Source: Desulfobaculum sp044987625
GTDB lineage: Bacteria > Desulfobacterota > Desulfovibrionia > Desulfovibrionales > Desulfovibrionaceae
DNA length: 64,000 nucleotides
Direction: 5' to 3'
Assembly: GCF_044987625.1 (NCBI RefSeq)
Contig: NZ_JBJDSB010000004.1
Span: 62,001-126,000 of the forward strand
The first letter of the stretch is position 1; every line of letters starts with the position of its first letter. A program made the position numbers and the translations under genes. Of this stretch, positions 61,242 to 64,000 are shown piece by piece. The notes beneath the pieces are model-generated. The model was not told where the DNA came from, searched no databases, and was given only the letters and a program-made list of their open reading frames with translations.

Positions 61242-61646
61242 CTAGATGTCTGGCGCGGACGACCGGGCCGGGGACTTCTCCACCAAGTCGCACAGGAGCA
61301 GGGCCGCGGTCAGGTCGCTGGCGTTGTCCTGCGTCATGGACGTCATGATGTATTCTTTGAGGGCGTGGCAGGTCTCCACCAGGAGCTGGCTTTTGGCGGC
61401 CTCGAAATGGTAGGCCACGTCCAGCAGACAGAGCAGGTGATACTGCCATTCCTCATTGTCCTTCACGTGGTAGCGCAAAATCTCGCGAATTTTCAAAACG
61501 GCGAAGACCACGCTTTCCAGTTGTGAATAGTTCCGTGCGAATATCTGCCCGTCGTTGATGACGGGCGGTGGGTACGGTGTGAGCGGTGGTGATGCGACCG
61601 CCGCCTTGCGCGCCCTGAAGGCGTCAAGGGATACGACCTGCGGCAT
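61242..61646 (-). CDS. Hypothetical protein
   Basis: 134 residues, soluble, mostly helical after a proline-rich stretch (SPPLTPYPPPVIND). The segment VVFAVLKIREILRYHVKDNE and LLCLLDVAYHFEAAKSQLLV look like two amphipathic helices. GGAGG lies six bases before the ATG, which supports translation. I do not recognise a family. It is divergent from the next unknown gene at 61924. Confidence 0.7.
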   Translation of the reverse strand: MPQVVSLDAFRARKAAVASPPLTPYPPPVINDGQIFARNYSQLESVVFAVLKIREILRYHVKDNEEWQYHLLCLLDVAYHFEAAKSQLLVETCHALKEYIMTSMTQDNASDLTAALLLCDLVEKSPARSSAPDI

Positions 61647-61923
61647 GCTCGGCCTCCATCTGTTGCAAATTCACGTGGGCCAGAGACGTCCAAAAGCGTC
61701 TCCGCTACACCTCTTTTCGGCGGCGGGGGCCAAAACATTAGGCCCCACCGTCAATTTCCCGCCTTGCTGCATCCGTGAGTCATGGCCGCAGGCCCTGCGC
61801 GGCGTGCACAGGCGCGGCGCCGCGGGACCTTCCACGGTATGGACTGCTTTTTGCTTTTGCCCTTGAAGCGCATCCCGCGCGAGCGAAACCCGTCGCCGAT
61901 GGCGGCACAGGAGCAGGGCAGCC

Positions 61924-62274
61924 ATGAAATACGACTTCGGATTTGGCGAAAAAGGTGCGGCGCTTCGGGCAAACACCGCAGAACAGACCATGCGGGTGGC
62001 CTTTCTTGAGGACATGCGCGAAGGCGGCATCTGTGACAGAATGATTCGCGAATACGGCGAGCTGGCATCGGCCATGAGCCAGATGCTGGGAATGCTGAAT
62101 GAAAAAGGCTTTGAAGACGGCCTGCGCGGCGCGGACCGCGAGCGCTACCAGCGCATCATGGCGCGGATGACCACCTCCGCCAAACGCGCGCGGGGCGTCA
62201 TTGACGAATCGTCCGAGCTGGAGATGGAATCCCATCTCGTCCTGAGTGGCACTGAAAGCACAATGATGAATTAG
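61924..62274 (+). CDS. Hypothetical protein
   Basis: 116 residues, soluble, methionine-rich (MSQMLGMLNEKGFEDGL, MARMTTSAKRARG), predicted helical. GGAGCAGGGC precedes the ATG. No family recognised. It lies between an unknown divergent gene and the cobH gene, with a strong terminator after it (62327-62372). Confidence 0.65.
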   Translation: MKYDFGFGEKGAALRANTAEQTMRVAFLEDMREGGICDRMIREYGELASAMSQMLGMLNEKGFEDGLRGADRERYQRIMARMTTSAKRARGVIDESSELEMESHLVLSGTESTMMN

Positions 62275-62326
62275 CCGCCGCCCGCGGCCTCCGGTTGAGG
62301 CAGCGGCGGTGTTTTGACGCAGAGAC

Positions 62327-62372
62327 AGGCACAGGGCCGATTCCGCGAGGGATCGGCCCTGTGCCTGTTTTT
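62327..62372. terminator. Terminator between convergent genes
   Basis: 18-bp stem with one G-U pair: AGGCACAGGGCCGATTCC, loop GCGA, GGGATCGGCCCTGTGCCT, then a T-rich run on the plus strand. Confidence 0.9.
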
Positions 62373-62394
62373 GATGGATGGGGGGCGCGGTGGA

Positions 62395-63054
62395 CTATTC
62401 GCCTGCGGCGGCGAGGGCGATGTCCGCCAAGGCGTTGACGCATGCCGCCGCAAGGGGGGAGCCGCCTTTGCGGCCCGCAATGGTAATAAAAGGAACATCC
62501 GTGCGCTGGGCCAGCAGAGCTTTGGATTCTGCGGCGTTCACGAATCCGACGGGCATGCCCACCACAAGGGCGGGGCGGATGGCCCCGGCGTCGATGTGCT
62601 CCATAAGGCGGAGCAGGGCGGTAGGCGCGTTGCCGATGACGAAAATGGCGGGCTGGAGGCGCGCCACGGCGGTGTCCACGGCCATGCGGGCACGGGTGTG
62701 GCCGGTGGCCTTGGCCTGGGCCATAACGTCCGGGTCATTCATGAGACAGGCGACGCTGCACCCAAGGGGCGTCATGCGCCGCATAGGGATGCCCATGCGC
62801 GCCATTTCGGTGTCCGTGACAATGGCGCACCCCGCAGACAGGGCGGCCACGCCGGAACGCACAGCGCCGGGGGAAAAGCGCACAAGGTCCAGCATCTCAA
62901 AGTCCGCGCTGGTGTGGATGAGACGGCGGACAACGTTCCACCTGTGGCCGGTAAAGGGGCGCGGCTCGGGCACTTCCGCGTCGATGATGGCCATGGACGA
63001 GGCTTCTATGCCGTGCGGCGAAAAGGCGGTGTGGAGTTTTGGGGTGTCGCTCAT
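62395..63054 (-). CDS. cbiC: Precorrin-8X/cobalt-precorrin-8 methylmutase
   Basis: 219 residues. CobH/CbiC moves a methyl group from C-11 to C-12 of the corrin ring in cobalamin synthesis, giving hydrogenobyrinate or cobyrinate. Signatures: RRLIHTSADFEMLDLVRFSP with the catalytic histidine, AALSAGCAIVTDTEMARMGI, and PALVVGMPVGFVNAAESKAL. An anaerobic host favours the cobalt-early CbiC role. The start is set at 63054 because it forms an ATGA overlap with the upstream radical-SAM gene; in-frame codons extend further upstream but only into that gene. Confidence 0.94.
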   Translation of the reverse strand: MSDTPKLHTAFSPHGIEASSMAIIDAEVPEPRPFTGHRWNVVRRLIHTSADFEMLDLVRFSPGAVRSGVAALSAGCAIVTDTEMARMGIPMRRMTPLGCSVACLMNDPDVMAQAKATGHTRARMAVDTAVARLQPAIFVIGNAPTALLRLMEHIDAGAIRPALVVGMPVGFVNAAESKALLAQRTDVPFITIAGRKGGSPLAAACVNALADIALAAAGE

Positions 63055-64000
63055 GCGGACTGCTCCGTCAGGTTGGCAAGCTGGAAGCGCAGGGTTTCGG
63101 CGTCCATGTGGTTGCCGAGGTTCTGGTGGCAAACCATGCGCAGATGCAGGGCCTGTGGCGTTTCGGTAAACGGTTCGGCCAGCGCGAGGGCCTTTTCAAA
63201 GTCGCCGCAGTTCATGAGGCTGACGGCAAGGGCAAGGCTGATGCGCTCATGCCCTGGGTTGCCGGTCAGCCCAAGGGCGAGAACGCGGATGGACTCGGGG
63301 TATTCCCGGCGCTTTTGCAGCATCATGCCAAGGCCAAGGGCCGCTGTGGCGTCAGGATGGTAGGCGAGGGCGCGACGGAACAGCTTCTCCGCGATGTCCG
63401 GCGAGTCCAGCACGTGCAGATTGGACGCGTAGTCGCCGTGGGCGAAGGTCATGCCAAGGCGCGCGAGGAAGTCCGCGTGCAGCGGCGCGAATTCGGGGTC
63501 GTCCACCAGTTCGATGGCGTCCACGAATTCCGGCAGCCACGAATAGTAGGTCTCCCGCAGGCGCGCGCCGTAGGCCTCGACCGTGGCGAGGTCCAGAGTG
63601 TCGTCCATTTCAAAGTATTTGATGTCCTCAACCGGGGCGTTCCAGACGTCGTCGGTGGCGCCAGTCTTCTCTTTGTACATCTCGTAGAGCTTTGTGCCCG
63701 GAAAGATGGACAGAATAAAGAAATGCACAATAAGGGGGCGAATGTCGCGGATGAGGTCAAGGGACGCGGTAATGGTCTCTTCGGTCTCGCCGGGGCTGCC
63801 GTAGATGAAATAGGCGCGGGCAAGGATGCCGTAGCGCGTGGTGAGGTCAAAGGCGCGTTTGATGTCCTCTGTGCGGACATTTTTGTTCAGAAACTCGCGG
63901 ATGTCCTCGCTGCCGGATTCCACGCCGTAGCTGATTTGGATGCAGCCAGCCCGGCGCATCCACGAGAGGATGTCCTCGTCCACGCGGTCCACACGCGAGA
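63051..64000 (-). CDS. Radical SAM protein with C-terminal TPR-like region (partial, N-terminus off window)
   Basis: About 316 residues of the C-terminal part; the frame is open to the right edge. The visible start RVDRVDEDILSWMRRAGC and QISYGVESGSEDIREFLNKN are the second half of an Elp3/B12-binding radical-SAM barrel (BchE/HpnJ-like class); YFIYGSPGETEETITASLDL is the following strand. The CxxxCxxC cluster motif must lie outside. Residues 150 to the end contain tetratricopeptide-like repeats (FRRALAYHPDATAALGLGMM; RVLALGLTGNPGHERISLAL). The stop overlaps cbiC as ATGA. Substrate unknown; a link to corrinoids is only suggested by the neighbour. Confidence 0.82.
   Translation of the reverse strand, partial: SRVDRVDEDILSWMRRAGCIQISYGVESGSEDIREFLNKNVRTEDIKRAFDLTTRYGILARAYFIYGSPGETEETITASLDLIRDIRPLIVHFFILSIFPGTKLYEMYKEKTGATDDVWNAPVEDIKYFEMDDTLDLATVEAYGARLRETYYSWLPEFVDAIELVDDPEFAPLHADFLARLGMTFAHGDYASNLHVLDSPDIAEKLFRRALAYHPDATAALGLGMMLQKRREYPESIRVLALGLTGNPGHERISLALAVSLMNCGDFEKALALAEPFTETPQALHLRMVCHQNLGNHMDAETLRFQLANLTEQSA

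Overview
The window looks like a chromosomal segment from a GC-rich, strictly anaerobic deltaproteobacterium, most likely a sulfate reducer of the Desulfovibrionaceae type. This is an inference from gene content: a complete hdrCBA-flxDCBA (Flox/heterodisulfide reductase) operon, rubrerythrin beside a PerR/Fur regulator, HrcA/CIRCE-controlled groESL, and many amino-acid transport and catabolism genes. No dissimilatory sulfate-reduction gene, rRNA, tRNA, CRISPR array, insertion sequence or prophage was seen. Genes are compact, with many ATGA, GTGA or TAATG overlaps inside operons. Several start codons are GTG or TTG and were chosen by Shine-Dalgarno sequence.

Layout. 1-640: a partial glycine-betaine binding protein (minus strand). 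1.65-5.54 kb: a cysteine/serine catabolism cassette (ridA, a DAACS symporter, a cyuA-like desulfidase and a YheO-type regulator). 6.04-7.26 kb: an orphan MacB-type permease. 7.4-14.1 kb: the seven-gene hdrCBA-flxDCBA operon, predicted to couple NAD(P)H oxidation to ferredoxin and DsrC/heterodisulfide reduction by flavin bifurcation. 15.0-18.9 kb: a DUF2156 protein, a MATE exporter and a MerR-methyltransferase fusion. 19.1-19.9 kb: two Hsp20 genes. 20.3-27.4 kb: a five-gene signalling operon (PhnD-like lipoprotein, histidine kinase, receiver, PEP-synthase-like protein, phosphatase/Cys-cluster fusion). 27.7-29.7 kb: groESL. 30.7-38.3 kb: a small membrane protein, cupin, YajQ, Uup, YccF, an AmiC-type amidase and a double-receiver protein. 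38.6-43.9 kb: threonine aldolase and a polar amino-acid ABC operon with a fused permease and a short asparaginase. 44-53.2 kb: the phosphate regulon, pstSCA-phoBR-pstB-phoU facing a convergent pit-DUF47 pair. 53.8-58.7 kb: a PhoH-type PIN-ATPase, recN and an AhpF-like reductase. 60-62.3 kb: perR-like gene, rubrerythrin and two unknown small proteins. 62.4-64 kb: cobH/cbiC and a partial radical-SAM gene.

Two themes stand out. The long non-coding gaps (0.7-1.65, 14.2-15.0, 29.8-30.6, 53.3-53.8 and 58.8-60 kb) hold a dispersed family of hairpin elements: 9-10 bp stems whose sequence differs from copy to copy but stays fully paired, a constant 3-base loop, and conserved flanks. This looks like a mobile or structured-RNA repeat family that I cannot name. 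Second, PhoB-type direct repeats with an 11-base period lie upstream of pstS, phoB and pit, tying both phosphate transport systems to one regulator.
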